The notes under the pieces were generated by a model that worked only from the letters and a program-made list of their open reading frames with translations, did not search any database and was not told the origin of the DNA. DNA of 64,000 bases, from positions 1-64,000 of the forward strand of contig CBDFGG010000004.1 in the NCBI GenBank assembly GCA_965247015.1. The letters are read 5' to 3'. The translations under genes and the position numbers were made by a program. Of the stretch, positions 18,352 to 27,365 are shown one piece after another; position 1 is the first letter of the stretch; the number at the start of each line of letters is the position of its first letter. The stretch is from JAIXWP01 sp965247015. GTDB lineage: Bacteria > Bacteroidota > Bacteroidia > Flavobacteriales_D > Sanyastnellaceae.

Positions 18352-18929
18352 TTTTTCTCGACCACGAGCTTGATCAGTGCAAACACAGAATAATTGATCA
18401 TATCTCTATATCCACTATCAATTCCTTCTGAAACGATGGTTTGTCCATCGTTATCTTCAATCTGTTTGATACGAAGTAATTTCATCAAAATTAAATCAGT
18501 GAATGAAGAAACACGCATGTCGCGCCAAGCCTCTCCATAATCATGATTTTTATTCATCATCAAATCTTTTGTCACCTTCACTTGATGATCATACAATCGT
18601 TGTGCTTCGTTGGGATCCATTTCGAGAGGAGCATCCTTTCCGAGCTCCATTTGGATGAGGGCCATTACACAGTAATTCAAAATGCCAATAAATTCATCTA
18701 TGATGCCCTCGCCGACTTTCGAGTGGCCATTGTCTTCCAACGTGCGGATGCGTTGCGCTTTGATAAATATTTGATCCGTCAGACTTTTCGTTCTGAGAAT
18801 TCTCCAAGCTGTGCCATAGTCTTTTGTTTTCTTTGAAAACAAATCTCTACAGATTCCAACAGCCTGATCATATTGTTGCGATGTTTGCTCCACGTGTTGA
18901 GTCGATTTGTTCGCAAATTTGCCACACAA
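18348..18929 (-). CDS. DUF1599 protein with duplicated domain
   Basis: The function is unknown. DUF1599 has been described as a nucleotide-modification-associated domain. The protein holds two copies of the same ~65-residue unit: KKTKDYGTAWRILRTKSLTD and NKNHDYGEAWRDMRVSSFTD. Each is followed by a basic helix ending RIRTLEDN or RIKQIEDN and then an (L/I)NY(C/S)VMALIQ-like helix. It is 193 residues if started at 18929. An AAATTTGC box on the minus strand just inside that start, and an in-frame GTG at 18893, make a shorter start possible. It overlaps the ABC permease gene by 4 nt and is divergent from folP. Confidence 0.8.
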   Translation of the reverse strand: MCGKFANKSTQHVEQTSQQYDQAVGICRDLFSKKTKDYGTAWRILRTKSLTDQIFIKAQRIRTLEDNGHSKVGEGIIDEFIGILNYCVMALIQMELGKDAPLEMDPNEAQRLYDHQVKVTKDLMMNKNHDYGEAWRDMRVSSFTDLILMKLLRIKQIEDNDGQTIVSEGIDSGYRDMINYSVFALIKLVVEKK

Positions 18930-18959
18930 GTTGGAATATCCTCACATTATTTGAAGAAA

Positions 18960-19802
18960 ATGTCATTTAAACCCTTTTCGTTACTCATCAAAGGAACACT
19001 TCACACGTTTGAAAGGCCTGCTATTATGGGTATTTTAAACCTCACTCCTGATTCCTTTTACGCTCAGAGTAGATTAAACGAAGAGGCGTTGCTTGCCCGC
19101 GTGCAGCAAATGATCCATGAAGGAGCGGACATTCTCGATATCGGTGGTCAAAGCACCCGCCCTGGCGCTGAGCGCCTCACCGCATCCCAAGAATGGGAAA
19201 GACTAGATGGGGTATTTGAAACCATTCATCACCATTTCCCCAACGTCATCACATCAATTGACACATTCTATGGAGAGGTGGCGCAAAAAGCTATCGCAAG
19301 AGGAGCGGGAATCATCAACGATGTAAGCGCGGGAAGTATTGATCCATCCATCATCGATGTGGCCGTTCATCAGCATGTCCCCTATGTTGTCATGCATATG
19401 CAAGGAGAACCTCAGACCATGCAACTGCAGCCAGAATACAAAGACGTGGTGCAAGAACTGATTTATTTTTTCTCGGAAAAAATAAATGAACTACACGGTA
19501 AAGGTTTGGTAGATCTTATTCTTGATCCGGGATTTGGATTTGGAAAAAAGAGAGAGCACAACTATGAAATTTTAGCGCACATTAAATCATTTGATCTTCT
19601 CAATAAACCAATGCTTATTGGTGTTTCAAGAAAAAAAATGATTCAATTGGTGACAGAAAAAGATGCCGACGGAGCCCTGGCCGGAACGATCTCAGCAAAT
19701 ACTTTTGCCCTACTGAATGGGGCGTCTATCCTTAGGGTGCACGATGTTGCTGCCGCAGCAGATGCTCGATCGATCGTTTTAGAACTCAATAAACACCAAT
19801 AA
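18960..19802 (+). CDS. folP: Dihydropteroate synthase
   Basis: FolP joins p-aminobenzoate to 6-hydroxymethyl-7,8-dihydropterin diphosphate in folate synthesis. Every barrel signature is present: MGILNLTPDSFYAQS, GADILDIGGQSTRPGAE, SIDTFYGEVA, INDVSAGS, VVMHMQGEPQTMQ, LILDPGFGFGKKREHNY, GVSRKKMI and the final RVHDV. Length is 280 residues from the ATG at 18960. A longer in-frame opening at 18873 overlaps the divergent gene and carries no family sequence. It is followed by a strong intrinsic terminator. In many Bacteroidota folP is followed by the diadenylate cyclase gene, but here it is not. Confidence 0.96.
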   Translation: MSFKPFSLLIKGTLHTFERPAIMGILNLTPDSFYAQSRLNEEALLARVQQMIHEGADILDIGGQSTRPGAERLTASQEWERLDGVFETIHHHFPNVITSIDTFYGEVAQKAIARGAGIINDVSAGSIDPSIIDVAVHQHVPYVVMHMQGEPQTMQLQPEYKDVVQELIYFFSEKINELHGKGLVDLILDPGFGFGKKREHNYEILAHIKSFDLLNKPMLIGVSRKKMIQLVTEKDADGALAGTISANTFALLNGASILRVHDVAAAADARSIVLELNKHQ

Positions 19803-19828
19803 AAAAGGCCTCTGAAAGAGGCCTTTTT
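19802..19828 (+). terminator. Intrinsic terminator after folP
   Basis: A perfect 12-bp stem, AAAAAGGCCTCT / AGAGGCCTTTTT, has a GAA loop. The A-rich left foot and T-rich right foot let it act in both directions. It also lies just beyond the 3' end of the small minus-strand ORF at 19849-20001, so it probably serves both. Confidence 0.9.
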
Positions 19829-19848
19829 AGTATCATAACAAACTCATA

Positions 19849-20001
19849 TTATTTTGGAACTTCCACTTTGTCATATGCAGCACAGCTGGCATGACCTTGA
19901 GTAGTGCAAGATTGCATTGCAACGCCTAGGGTAAGTAATCCTAAAAAAACGATGATTAATCGTTGAAGGACTTCATGCGTCCAATCATGGGAATTTTTCA
20001 T
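19849..20001 (-). CDS. Candidate 50-residue small lipoprotein
   Basis: I do not recognise this product. The ORF reads MKNSHDWTHEVLQRLIIVFL, continues with GLLTLGVAMQSC, and ends TTQGHASCAAYDKVEVPK. A hydrophobic helix (residues ~15-29) ends in AMQSC, which fits a lipoprotein signal peptidase site at Cys32 and leaves a mature peptide of ~19 residues with a second Cys. The 3' end is placed right at the bidirectional folP terminator, which supports a real transcript. Small size makes chance possible, but the hydrophobic-then-Cys layout and the position argue for a gene. Confidence 0.55.
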   Translation of the reverse strand: MKNSHDWTHEVLQRLIIVFLGLLTLGVAMQSCTTQGHASCAAYDKVEVPK

Positions 20002-20087
20002 TTGATCTTTTTTTAAAGTCAGGTATTATTAGTTATTGTTGATTTTAACGTAGTTAACTCAAGAATGTTGCATTTCGGAAATAGAAA

Positions 20088-20174
20088 TTATGGCTTCAAT
20101 AAAAACCACAGTCCTACTAGGGTAACGGACCAAAGTAAATAACGCTTTGCTGTTGTAAATTTGATGGTCATCAT
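20088..20174 (-). CDS. Candidate 28-residue single-helix membrane peptide
   Basis: The ORF reads MMTIKFTTAKRYLLWSVTLV, then GLWFLLKP. It has a basic N-terminus followed by one hydrophobic helix of ~15 residues. It lies between folD and the small lipoprotein ORF on the same strand. No homolog comes to mind. The layout resembles two other micro-ORFs in this window (36400-36477 and 39575-39649). Without conservation data this remains a candidate only. Confidence 0.3.
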   Translation of the reverse strand: MMTIKFTTAKRYLLWSVTLVGLWFLLKP

Positions 20175-20270
20175 AACGTTGTTGTTTTTTAGTTACCCTG
20201 CCTTTCCAGAGGCATTCCGTGCAGGTTTACTAATTTCAACGAGTCAGATGAAACTTAGGTTACAACAATC

Positions 20271-21139
20271 TTAAGATTTTGCTGCTAATAATGTGTTCTT
20301 CATTAACGACACAATCGTCATTGGCCCAACCCCTCCTGGAACTGGGGTTATATATGAGCTTTTTGGCGCCACTGACTCGAAATGAACATCACCCGCGAGT
20401 CTAAAGCCTGACTTTTTTGACTCATCTTTAATTCTAGTAATCCCAACATCTACCACCACTACTCCATCCTTTACCATGTCACCTGTAATAAACTCAGGCT
20501 TGCCAATGGCAGCAACCAAAATATCAGCTTGTCGAGTAATGCTTGCGAGGTCTTTCGTTCTGCTGTGTGCAATAGTCACAGTACAGTTTCCTGGATAGCC
20601 GTTTCTTTGAAGTAAAATGCTTACCGGAAGTCCTACAATATTGGAGCGCCCCACTACCACGCAATGCTTGCCTTCGGTTGGAACCTTATAAAATTCTAAT
20701 AATTGAATGATGCCATAAGGTGTAGCGGGTAAATAAGTCGGCAGATTCAATGCCATCCGTCCCACGTTTTCTGGATGAAATCCATCCACATCCTTTTTTG
20801 GATTAATCGCTAATAAGATCTTTTGTTCGTTGATGTGCTTTGGAAGTGGAAGCTGAACGATGTATCCGTGAATTTCTGGATTTTCGTTGAGTTCCTTCAC
20901 GATTTGAAGCAACTCTTCCTCTGTAGTTGAAGCCGGGCGTTGTATTAAAGTGGAAATAAACCCGATTTCTTCGCAAGCCTTGACCTTTGCTCCGACGTAA
21001 GTCAAACTGCTCCGTCATCGCCAACAAGCACCGCTGCTAGGTGGGGAGATCGCTGGCCAGATTGTACTAGCTGCGACACTTCATCACGCAACTGGTCCTT
21101 AATTTTCAGAGAAGTGGCTTTACCGTCTAAAAGTTCCAT
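20271..21139 (-). pseudogene. folD: Methylenetetrahydrofolate dehydrogenase/cyclohydrolase, frameshifted
   Basis: FolD makes 5,10-methenyl- and then 10-formyl-tetrahydrofolate using NADP. The N-terminal part (21139 down to ~21013) reads MELLDGKATSLKIKDQLRDE and ends at LAAVLVGDDGA. The rest continues in another frame as TYVGAKVKACEEIGF, GYIVQLPLPKHI, DVDGFHPENVGRM, VVVGRSNIVGLPV, DVGITR and ITPVPGGVGPMT. A GCAGTTTGACTTAC stretch near 21007 would restore GASLTYVGAK if read as GCAAGTTTGACTTAC, so one A is missing. With that base the protein is 289 residues, normal for FolD, and all active-site motifs are intact. folD is usually important for growth, so I suspect a sequencing error rather than a dead gene. 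Confidence 0.85.
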
Positions 21140-21230
21140 AAGTCTGATTTTTGGGCTTGCATTGCAAAAGAACGACAGTTTTAACAATTTTCTCTATTAA
21201 AAAAAGGATGGTGTACAAATAACACTTTCC

Positions 21231-21238
21231 TATATTTG
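21231..21238 (+). promoter_or_regulatory. -7 box of the amylase gene
   Basis: A perfect TATATTTG lies 26 nt before the amylase ATG. No convincing TTTG -33 element stands at the usual distance. Transcription would start around 21243-21245 and leave a leader of about 20 nt. Confidence 0.5.
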
Positions 21239-21264
21239 AAAAAATAACGTGTTCCTGTAACCTT

Positions 21265-24084
21265 ATGAAAAAAATCTACACAACACTGGTTTTGGCCTTT
21301 GCAACATTGATGGGATTCTCACAAATCTTGTCTTCTACACCGGCCTTTCCTACTCAAAATGATGAAATCACCATTCTCTACAATGCGACTCAAGGGAATG
21401 CAGCATTGACAGGAGTCATTCCGATCTATGCGCACACGGGTATCATCACAAACAACAGCGCAAACAACAACGACTGGCAGCATGTCCAAGGCAACTGGGG
21501 CACAGCTGATCCAAACGTTGTAATGACACCGCTAGGAAACAATCTTCACAGAATTATTATTACACCACAAGACTTTTACGGTCTAGGAGTAGGCGAAACT
21601 GCTACAAGATTGATGTTCGTGTTTAGAAATCAAAGCGGAACTATCGTTGGTAGAAATGCTGACGCCAGTGATATCTATTTGAATTTATATCCCGAAGGAT
21701 TCAACGCAGGATTCACCGCTCCTGGAGCTGCAGTAGTAACAGCAGACCCTGGACAGAACGTTTCTGTTGTATGCGGCGCTTCTATTGCTTCTGATATTTC
21801 AATCAGTGTCAATGGAACAGAAGTGAATTCAGGCACAGGGATTACTACATTGAACTACACGTTCAATGAAGCGAACGCAGGAGAATATTTGGTAGAGATG
21901 ACCGCAACTTATGATGGTTCTACTATCACTGACGAACTTACAATCGTGGTTCTTCCAACTCCAAACGTGGCAGCATCGCCTGCAGGTGTTGTAGATGGAA
22001 TTAACTACATCGATGATGACACCGTTATTCTTCAGTTCTATGCTCCGAACAAAGACTACATTTTTGTAATCGGCGATTTTAACGATTGGCAAATCGATTT
22101 AGACTACATGATGAATCGCACACCAGATGGAAGTACTTATTGGATCGAATTGAGCGGACTTACCTCTGGTCAAGAATATCGTTTCCAATATATGATTGAC
22201 GACGAGCAAATGAGAGTTGCGGAAATTTACGCAGAGAAAATTCTCAGCCCATGGGACGATCAATACATCCCTGAATCTACCTATCCAAACCTCATCGACT
22301 ATCCAGTAGGCTTGACCTCTGAGCCCGTTTCTGTTTTCCAAATCAATGAACCAGAATTCAATTGGACAGATGCGTCTTATGTAAGACCTTCTAAAGAGCG
22401 TTTGGTTATCTATGAAACATTGGTTCGTGACTTCGTGGAGGCTCAGAACTATCAGACATTGACAGACACATTGGATTACTTCGAACGCCTTGGTATTACA
22501 GCGATTCAGTTGATGCCGATTATGGAATTTGAAGGAAACATTAGCTGGGGTTACAATCCAGCATGGTTCTTTGCAGCGGATAAATATTATGGAAGCAAAG
22601 AGTCATTAAAAATCTTCGTGAATGAATGTCACAACAGAGGAATTGCAGTGATTCTAGACATCGCACTAAATCACAGCTTCGGACAAAACCCGATGGTACG
22701 TATGTACTTTGATCCGAACAATGGACAATTCGGTGCTCCAACAGCAGATAACCCATGGTTCAACCAACAACCAAAGCATGACTTCAATGTTGGTTACGAC
22801 TTCAATCATGAAGCACAGCGCACTCGTAACTTCTGTAAGCGAGTGATCCAATATTGGATGGACGAATACCACGTTGACGGATATCGCTTCGACTTATCGA
22901 AAGGCTTTACACAAAACAATACACTAGGAAACATCGGCGCTTGGAACGCATACGATCAAAGCCGTGTAAATATTTGGAATGACTATTACAGCTATATGCA
23001 AAGCATCGAGCCAGGCAGCTACGCTATCCTCGAGCACTTTGCTAATAATGATGAAGAAACTGCCCTTGCAAATGCAGGTATGATGTTTTGGGGAAATCTG
23101 AACCATGAATACTCAGAAGCCTCAATGGGCTATGCTTCCAACCTCAGCTGGGGTAGCTATCAAAACAGAGGGTGGAATAATCCTCACCTCATTACTTACG
23201 CTGAAAGTCATGACGAAGAAAGATTGATGTACAAGAATCTTCTTTTCGGAAATAGCAATGGTTCTTATAATATTACGAATATCAATACAGCTCTTGCTCG
23301 TATGGAATTAGCACATTGCTTTTTGATCCCGATTCCAGGTCCAAAAATGATTTGGCAGTTTGGGGAACTAGGCTACGACTACTCTATCAACTATTGTGAA
23401 GATGGAACTGTCAATGAACAGTGTAGAACTGCACCAAAACCTATTCGTTGGGATTATCAAGATGTAGAGGCTCGCTTGAAAGTTTACAAGGTGACAGCTG
23501 CATTGAACAATTTGAAAAAGACACAAGCTATTTTCTCAACCACCAATTTCAATATTGATCTTGCTGGATTTGGAAAGAGAATTCACCTGAACGGTACCAC
23601 TCAAAATGCGGTGGTAGTTGGTAACTTCAACACCACTGCCATCAATATGATTCCAGGATTCCAGCACACAGGTACATGGTATGACTACTTCACAGGAAAT
23701 CCTATTGAAGTGACAGATCTTGGTGCCTCTTTCAATTATCAGCCGGGTGAATACCACATTTATTTCGACTATCAACTTCCTGTTCCAGACATTACTACAA
23801 GTGTAGAAGAAGCACTTGCAATCACAGGAAGCAGCTTGAATATTTTCCCAAATCCTTCTCAAGGCGACTTGACTCTTGCATTCCGCAATAGCCAAGCAGG
23901 AAATGTTCGAATTGAAATCGTTGACTTAATGGGTAGAGTTGTTTTCAATCATAACCAAGGAAATACTCCTCAAGGCACCCAACAAATCAGCCTCGCAACG
24001 GAGCTACCACAAGGAAATTATATCCTTCGTTTGATTACCGACAACAATGTTGTTAGTCAGCCTGTTATCATCTCAGCGAGATAA
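21265..24084 (+). CDS. Secreted alpha-amylase (GH13) with T9SS sorting tail
   Basis: This extracellular or surface-bound alpha-glucan hydrolase has 939 residues. The signal peptide is MKKIYTTLVLAFATLMGFSQ. Residues ~22-150 form a beta-sandwich that resembles the protein encoded at 29309-30148. Residues ~255-330 look like a CBM48-type domain (FVIGDFNDWQIDLDYMM). The GH13 barrel at ~370-760 has its four conserved regions: ILDIALNHSFG; GYRFDLSKG with the nucleophile Asp; AILEHF with the acid-base Glu; and YAESHDEERL with the transition-state His-Asp. Residues ~855-939 are a type A T9SS tail (NIFPNPSQGDLTL, then LPQGNYILRL). It opens the sus-like locus, although transcription of susC probably has its own promoter. 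Confidence 0.93.
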   Translation: MKKIYTTLVLAFATLMGFSQILSSTPAFPTQNDEITILYNATQGNAALTGVIPIYAHTGIITNNSANNNDWQHVQGNWGTADPNVVMTPLGNNLHRIIITPQDFYGLGVGETATRLMFVFRNQSGTIVGRNADASDIYLNLYPEGFNAGFTAPGAAVVTADPGQNVSVVCGASIASDISISVNGTEVNSGTGITTLNYTFNEANAGEYLVEMTATYDGSTITDELTIVVLPTPNVAASPAGVVDGINYIDDDTVILQFYAPNKDYIFVIGDFNDWQIDLDYMMNRTPDGSTYWIELSGLTSGQEYRFQYMIDDEQMRVAEIYAEKILSPWDDQYIPESTYPNLIDYPVGLTSEPVSVFQINEPEFNWTDASYVRPSKERLVIYETLVRDFVEAQNYQTLTDTLDYFERLGITAIQLMPIMEFEGNISWGYNPAWFFAADKYYGSKESLKIFVNECHNRGIAVILDIALNHSFGQNPMVRMYFDPNNGQFGAPTADNPWFNQQPKHDFNVGYDFNHEAQRTRNFCKRVIQYWMDEYHVDGYRFDLSKGFTQNNTLGNIGAWNAYDQSRVNIWNDYYSYMQSIEPGSYAILEHFANNDEETALANAGMMFWGNLNHEYSEASMGYASNLSWGSYQNRGWNNPHLITYAESHDEERLMYKNLLFGNSNGSYNITNINTALARMELAHCFLIPIPGPKMIWQFGELGYDYSINYCEDGTVNEQCRTAPKPIRWDYQDVEARLKVYKVTAALNNLKKTQAIFSTTNFNIDLAGFGKRIHLNGTTQNAVVVGNFNTTAINMIPGFQHTGTWYDYFTGNPIEVTDLGASFNYQPGEYHIYFDYQLPVPDITTSVEEALAITGSSLNIFPNPSQGDLTLAFRNSQAGNVRIEIVDLMGRVVFNHNQGNTPQGTQQISLATELPQGNYILRLITDNNVVSQPVIISAR

Positions 24085-24117
24085 TAATCAGGAGCATTTT
24101 TTAGAGAAAAAGAGTTT

Positions 24118-24191
24118 AGACCTCAAACCTGAATTATTTTTAGTTAGTGTAAGAAGTACACGTATTAAGAAATAGTTTATGTTTGAGGTCT
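24118..24191 (+). promoter_or_regulatory. Inverted repeat and promoter upstream of susC
   Basis: AGACCTCAAAC (24118-24128) and GTTTGAGGTCT (24181-24191) are perfect 11-bp inverted arms 52 nt apart. Between them GTGTA/TACAC (24147-24161) forms a smaller 5-bp hairpin. A perfect TATGTTTG box (24178-24185) overlaps the right arm, so the likely transcription start is ~24190, some 40 nt before the susC ATG. The pair of arms could be two half-sites of a regulator that represses by looping, or the stem of a structured transcript reading through from the amylase gene. Confidence 0.55.
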
Positions 24192-24231
24192 CTTACCAAA
24201 CAGTATAACCAAAACGAACCAAACAAAATCC

Positions 24232-27200
24232 ATGAGAAGTCTATACTCATTGATTGCAACCACAGCCTTACTCTTCGCAAGCGCTGTTATGCATTCCCAA
24301 ACCGTCTCAGGTACGGTAAAGGATGAAGCCGGCACTCTTCCCGGAGTCATCATCAAAGACAAAGCAGGAACTACTGGTACAGCTACAGACGGCACAGGAA
24401 ATTATTCCTTGAAGCTCTCTGCAGGTAAACACGTACTTGAGTTCAAATTAATCGGCTACGGCACACAAACCAAAGAAATCACTTTGGCTGATGGTCAAAC
24501 TCTTTCTCTCGACGTAACCATGAGCGAAGAAGGAAATGACCTCGACGAACTTGTAATCGTAGGTTACGGTGTTCAACGAAAAAGAGAAGTAACAGGATCT
24601 ATTTCAAAAGTAGATGGAAAGGAACTTACCAAATTACCTGTTCCTTCATTCGAAGCAGCGCTTCAAGGTCAAGCAGCCGGTGTTCAAGTAACACAAGGTT
24701 CTGGTCTTGCGGGTAGCTCATCTATTCTTCGAATCAGAGGTATCGCTTCGATCTCTGCGGGTGGTGACCCACTTTATGTGATCGATGGTATTCCAATCAC
24801 ACAGAACCAATTCATCAATGGTAACAGTGGTGGTATGAATAATAACCCACTCGCTACTATCAACCCATCAGATATCGAGTCGATCGAAATCTTGAAGGAT
24901 GCAGCAGCTACCGGTATCTACGGTTCACGTGGATCGAACGGTGTTGTATTGATCACTACAAAAAGAGGTGGTGGTAAAAAAGGATTATCATTCGAATTCA
25001 ATACTCGCGTCGGTGTTGGTACACCAGCTACGCTTCCAAACATGATGAACACGGAGCAATACCTTGCAATTCGTCAAGAAGCTTGGGAAAATGACGGTGG
25101 AACAGGATATGTGTGGTTGCCAGGTGTAACGTACGAATCAGGCGCGGGCGCTAATGCATCAGCACTAGAGCGTGAGCAGAAGTACAATCTTGCAAAGCAA
25201 ATCAATACAGATTGGGTAGATGAAGTAGTAGGTGTTGGAGTAAAGCACATGTACAACTTCGGAGCTACTTATGGTGGTGAAAAATCAAACCTCTATGCAG
25301 GTGTGACCTTTGACCACAATGGTTCTTATCTACAAGGAAACTACTATCAACGTATGTCTGGTCGTGTAAACTATGACTATACGTTCAGCAAAAAATTAAA
25401 AGTAATGTCTTCGCTTTCTTATTCTATTGGTAAAAACCAAAGAGTAAGTGCAGCGTGGAGCGGCGGTCTTGGTCAAGCAATGAGTACTGCCCTTCCATAC
25501 TATCCTGTAACAGTTGACTCAACAGCTATCGAGTTGTTTGGTGTAAACAGTGAAGTGGGTGACTACTATATGTGGAACAACGGTTATGATAACCCAGTTG
25601 CAGTTAGAGAAGGGTTGAAATGGAGATCTGAAGAAAAGAGAACCATTGCCAACTTATCTGTAATCTACACACCTATCAAAAACTTGAATGTACGTGTTAG
25701 TGGTGCTTATGATTACATGGACTTCGCTGACTATCGTTACGAACCACAAGATCTTTTCCCAAATAGACTTTGGGGATACGGTGAAGAAAAACCAACATGG
25801 ACCAACAACTGGTCTTCTTCTGTAACAGCCGACTACGTTTGGGATTATAACGAAGACAACAAGTTCACGTTCCTTCTTGGAGCTGAGGCACAAGAGCAGT
25901 CAGTGAGCCGTTATGATAACATCACTTACAACTATGTAAACGGTCCTATCTATGATGATTTTGAAACCGACACTACCGTTATTCAGAAGTTCATCGGTAC
26001 ACCAGAATCTTGGACATTCGTTTCAACTTTCGCTCGTATCAACTATTCATTAAAGAACCGTTACTTCGTTCAAGCAGTTAGCCGTATTGATGGATCTTCA
26101 AGATTCGGTGCGAACAACCGTTATGGATTCTTCCCTAGCTTATCAGCTGGTTGGGTGATTTCAGATGAGCGTTGGTTCAACAAAAATAAAATCGTGAACT
26201 TCTTGAAGTTCCGCGCAGGTGTTGGTAAATCAGGTAACGCTGATATCCCAGGCAACGCACAGTTTGGCTTGTATTCACGAGTTGATAATGGTATCACTTA
26301 CAATGGCGATCCAATCATTTTCCCAACACAATTAGGAAATCCAGATTTGCAATGGGAAACAACCACTACTTATGATGCAACGCTTGAAGTTGGATTATTG
26401 AAAGATCGTTTGAGCGCTACTGTTTCTGTTTATCGCAAAGACACTAAGAATGCTTTGATGAACGTGAACGTGGCTCCTAGCACTGGTTTCACCAACTATT
26501 GGGATAACGTAGCAACCATCCTTAACCAAGGTGTGGAATTGACAATCACCAGCTACAACATCACTCGTCCAAACTTTGAGTGGAAGACAGACTTCAACAT
26601 TGCTCGTAACTATAACGAACTTGTAGATATCGGAGATTACACTCCAGATGCAGTGAGCGGTGGTACCAATGACTCACGTGTTATCGTTGGTAAGCCAATT
26701 GGATCTTTCTACTTGATGCAATTCAGCCACATCGATAGCCAATCAGGTCGTCCTGTTTATCTTGATGCAAACGGAAATCAAACGTATGATTACGACAACA
26801 ACCAACGTCAATATGTTGGTGATGGTCTTCCAGATGCGATTGGTGGTATCACCAACTCATTCCGCTACAAGAATTGGGATGCGCAGATCCTTGCAACATT
26901 CAGCTTGGGTGCGAAAATCTTCGATTCATCAGGAAAGCGTCAGTTGGGTGTTGTTACCGATTGGAACATGCGTACTGAACTCCTTGACAGATGGCGCCAG
27001 CCAGGCGACGATGCAACATTCGCTCGCTTGACATTGGACGAAACAACTTATGATCTTCCAAGTGGATTCCCATGGTGGAACACTAGCTTGTTCATCTATG
27101 ATGCAGACTTCTTGCGCCTTCGCAACTTGGCAGTTGGATATACTTTCAAATTGAAGAAGGAAAGCAAACTGAGAGGTTTGAGAGTGGGTGCTAATGTTAC

Positions 27201-27354
27201 AAACTTGCTTACCATTACGAACTTCCCTGGCCTAGATCCAGAATTGGTTCGTGACTTTGAAAATGCGCAAGACCGTAACTTGAGCCCTAACGTTACTTAC
27301 TTGACACCTCCACAAGAGCGCAGCTATAACATTTCTATTTCTGCTAACTTCTAA
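24232..27354 (+). CDS. susC: SusC-like TonB-dependent outer-membrane receptor
   Basis: This 1040-residue outer-membrane importer of oligosaccharides is powered by TonB-ExbBD. The signal peptide ends near residue 22 (AVMHSQ). Residues ~24-97 are a carboxypeptidase-regulatory-like domain (VSGTVKDEAGTLPGVIIKDK). The TonB-box region is DLDELVIVGYGVQRKREVTG. The plug at ~120-235 holds LQGQAAGVQVTQGSG, DPLYVIDGIPI and IESIEILKDAAATGIYGSRG. The 22-strand barrel ends in the aromatic residue of ISANF. susD follows after 11 nt. Between the amylase and the SusD partner, the likely substrate is starch or a maltodextrin. Confidence 0.95.
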   Translation: MRSLYSLIATTALLFASAVMHSQTVSGTVKDEAGTLPGVIIKDKAGTTGTATDGTGNYSLKLSAGKHVLEFKLIGYGTQTKEITLADGQTLSLDVTMSEEGNDLDELVIVGYGVQRKREVTGSISKVDGKELTKLPVPSFEAALQGQAAGVQVTQGSGLAGSSSILRIRGIASISAGGDPLYVIDGIPITQNQFINGNSGGMNNNPLATINPSDIESIEILKDAAATGIYGSRGSNGVVLITTKRGGGKKGLSFEFNTRVGVGTPATLPNMMNTEQYLAIRQEAWENDGGTGYVWLPGVTYESGAGANASALEREQKYNLAKQINTDWVDEVVGVGVKHMYNFGATYGGEKSNLYAGVTFDHNGSYLQGNYYQRMSGRVNYDYTFSKKLKVMSSLSYSIGKNQRVSAAWSGGLGQAMSTALPYYPVTVDSTAIELFGVNSEVGDYYMWNNGYDNPVAVREGLKWRSEEKRTIANLSVIYTPIKNLNVRVSGAYDYMDFADYRYEPQDLFPNRLWGYGEEKPTWTNNWSSSVTADYVWDYNEDNKFTFLLGAEAQEQSVSRYDNITYNYVNGPIYDDFETDTTVIQKFIGTPESWTFVSTFARINYSLKNRYFVQAVSRIDGSSRFGANNRYGFFPSLSAGWVISDERWFNKNKIVNFLKFRAGVGKSGNADIPGNAQFGLYSRVDNGITYNGDPIIFPTQLGNPDLQWETTTTYDATLEVGLLKDRLSATVSVYRKDTKNALMNVNVAPSTGFTNYWDNVATILNQGVELTITSYNITRPNFEWKTDFNIARNYNELVDIGDYTPDAVSGGTNDSRVIVGKPIGSFYLMQFSHIDSQSGRPVYLDANGNQTYDYDNNQRQYVGDGLPDAIGGITNSFRYKNWDAQILATFSLGAKIFDSSGKRQLGVVTDWNMRTELLDRWRQPGDDATFARLTLDETTYDLPSGFPWWNTSLFIYDADFLRLRNLAVGYTFKLKKESKLRGLRVGANVTNLLTITNFPGLDPELVRDFENAQDRNLSPNVTYLTPPQERSYNISISANF

Positions 27355-27365
27355 TCACCTGCAAC

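Noticed and set aside
20199..20225. Hairpin TGCCT-TTCCAG-AGGCA beyond the folD stop as a terminator or riboswitch
   Set aside because: The stem is only 5 bp, has no U-tract in the folD direction, and does not match a riboswitch that I know.
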